Shown piece after piece: positions 45,327 to 45,845 of a DNA stretch of 45,845 bases. The stretch lies in the NCBI GenBank assembly GCA_937929805.1, contig CALFUT010000019.1, positions 1 through 45,845 of the forward strand, written 5' to 3'. The position numbers were made by a program, and so were the translations under genes. A model generated the notes under the pieces. The model did not search any database, was not told the origin of the DNA, and saw only the letters and a program-made list of their open reading frames with translations. The first letter of the stretch is position 1, and each line of letters begins with the position of its first letter. The DNA is from an uncultured Pirellulaceae bacterium (lineage in GTDB: Bacteria > Planctomycetota > Planctomycetia > Pirellulales > Pirellulaceae).

Positions 45327-45845
45327 TTATCCCAAGGCCGAAATCGCTTTGAAGTCTTTTGCCAACGAGCGGTATAGCTGTTGGAAGACGGGGAACACTT
45401 CGTCGTATCGCTTGCGATTCTTTGCGATCACCGGCGTTTTGCTGGTTTCCTTGATCGTGGCGTTGCAGGCTTGAGTCACGTTTTTATATTGTCCTGCTCC
45501 GACGGCGGCCAGCAACGCGACTCCAAACGCGGGTCCTTGTTCGGCATTGATGGTAACCGCAGGCTTGGCGAACACGTCGGCTTGGATCTGTCGCCAAAGT
45601 TCGCTTTTCGATCCGCCACCCGAGACACGAACCTGCCGCACGGGGACATCAAGGTCTTGGATGATTTCGAGGCTGTCTCGCATCGCAAACGTCACGCCTT
45701 CCATAATGGCTCGGACCATGTGTCCACGAGTGTGCTTGAGCGTCAGGCCGACAAAACAACCGCGAGCGTCTGGATCCGCGTGCGGTGTTCGCTCGCCCGC
45801 CATGTAGGGCAGAAAGATCAGGCCTTCGCAGCCGGCCGGCACCGC
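45327..45845 (-). CDS. FGGY-family carbohydrate kinase, xylulokinase-like, C-terminal part (runs off the right edge)
   Basis: The last 172 residues of a kinase whose start lies beyond base 45845. The visible part has GLIFLPYMAGERTPHADPDA and RGCFVGLTLKHTRGHMVRAI, then the FGGY signature strand-turn VRQVRVSGGGSKSELWRQIQ with ADVF and the late EQGPAFGVALLAAVGAG adenine-site motif. These are typical of XylB-type kinases, which phosphorylate D-xylulose; other pentulose kinases of the family cannot be excluded from the C-terminus alone. The chain ends YRSLAKDFKAISALG, close to the usual family end, so the gene is not truncated on that side. Confidence 0.9.
   Translation of the reverse strand, partial: AVPAGCEGLIFLPYMAGERTPHADPDARGCFVGLTLKHTRGHMVRAIMEGVTFAMRDSLEIIQDLDVPVRQVRVSGGGSKSELWRQIQADVFAKPAVTINAEQGPAFGVALLAAVGAGQYKNVTQACNATIKETSKTPVIAKNRKRYDEVFPVFQQLYRSLAKDFKAISALG

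Overview
The window looks like chromosomal DNA of a marine-type planctomycete, probably Pirellulaceae (Rhodopirellula/Blastopirellula-like). This rests on a secreted sulfatase with a planctomycete-type dockerin tail, a DUF6786-type protein, small lysine/alanine-rich proteins, few Shine-Dalgarno sites, GC a little above 50%, and dispersed GAGGGCGAGGC-type and CACGAAA/CACGGAT-type intergenic repeats. There are no rRNA or tRNA genes, no prophage, no insertion sequence and no CRISPR array.

Layout. 1-1407: 5' end of an APS kinase gene (cysC) behind an acyl-CoA dehydrogenase-like gene, both on the minus strand. 1640-4604: PfkB sugar kinase, a small membrane protein overlapping a DUF6786-like gene, and a STAS protein. 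4939-7134: dnaX, carrying an A9 slippery run after domain III, plus a small membrane protein. 7283-9955 (minus): an overlapping operon of PH-domain membrane protein, lepA and a DUF3592-like protein. 10350-12740: remnant of a PhoD-like phosphatase, then the sulfatase. 12753-14132 (minus): one long reading frame interrupted by a single in-frame UGA inside a Gly/Cys-rich motif, with a SECIS-like hairpin at a suitable distance; this is a candidate new selenoprotein. 14462-16813 (minus): katG with a strong terminator and two plausible starts. 17392-19079: AbiE-type toxin-antitoxin pair with a promoter overlapped by an inverted repeat. 19645-21099 (minus): pyrH-frr. 21522-25709: a 51-residue basic protein, purL and purQ. 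25713-30168: HEAT-repeat lipoprotein, diverging from a membrane-anchored protein coupled to a fused MlaF-MlaE ABC transporter. 30690-33231: sigma-70 factor, and on the minus strand a TsaC + arginine-phosphatase-like (YwlE-type) fusion overlapping rpiB. 33646-37936: 11-residue-repeat lipoprotein, NHL lipoprotein, ROK kinase without the zinc cysteines, membrane protein, and a histone-H1-like coiled-coil protein. 38382-44812: a five-gene DevBCA/TolC-like tripartite exporter whose ATPase carries a cyclic-nucleotide-binding-like domain. 45327-45845: C-terminus of a xylulokinase-like FGGY kinase.

How the genes work together: core functions (DNA polymerase III clamp loader, EF4, ribosome recycling, UMP kinase, purine synthesis, t6A synthesis) are interspersed with envelope systems (an Mla-like lipid transporter, a tripartite exporter, several lipoproteins) and sugar catabolism (KDG-type kinase, ROK kinase, RpiB, xylulokinase). 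The observations I rate highest are the in-frame UGA gene, the dnaX slippage site, the TsaC-YwlE fusion, the regulated exporter ATPase, the dual-start katG and the atypical partner of the fused Mla transporter. All identifications come from reading sequence and remembered family features; no database search was possible.
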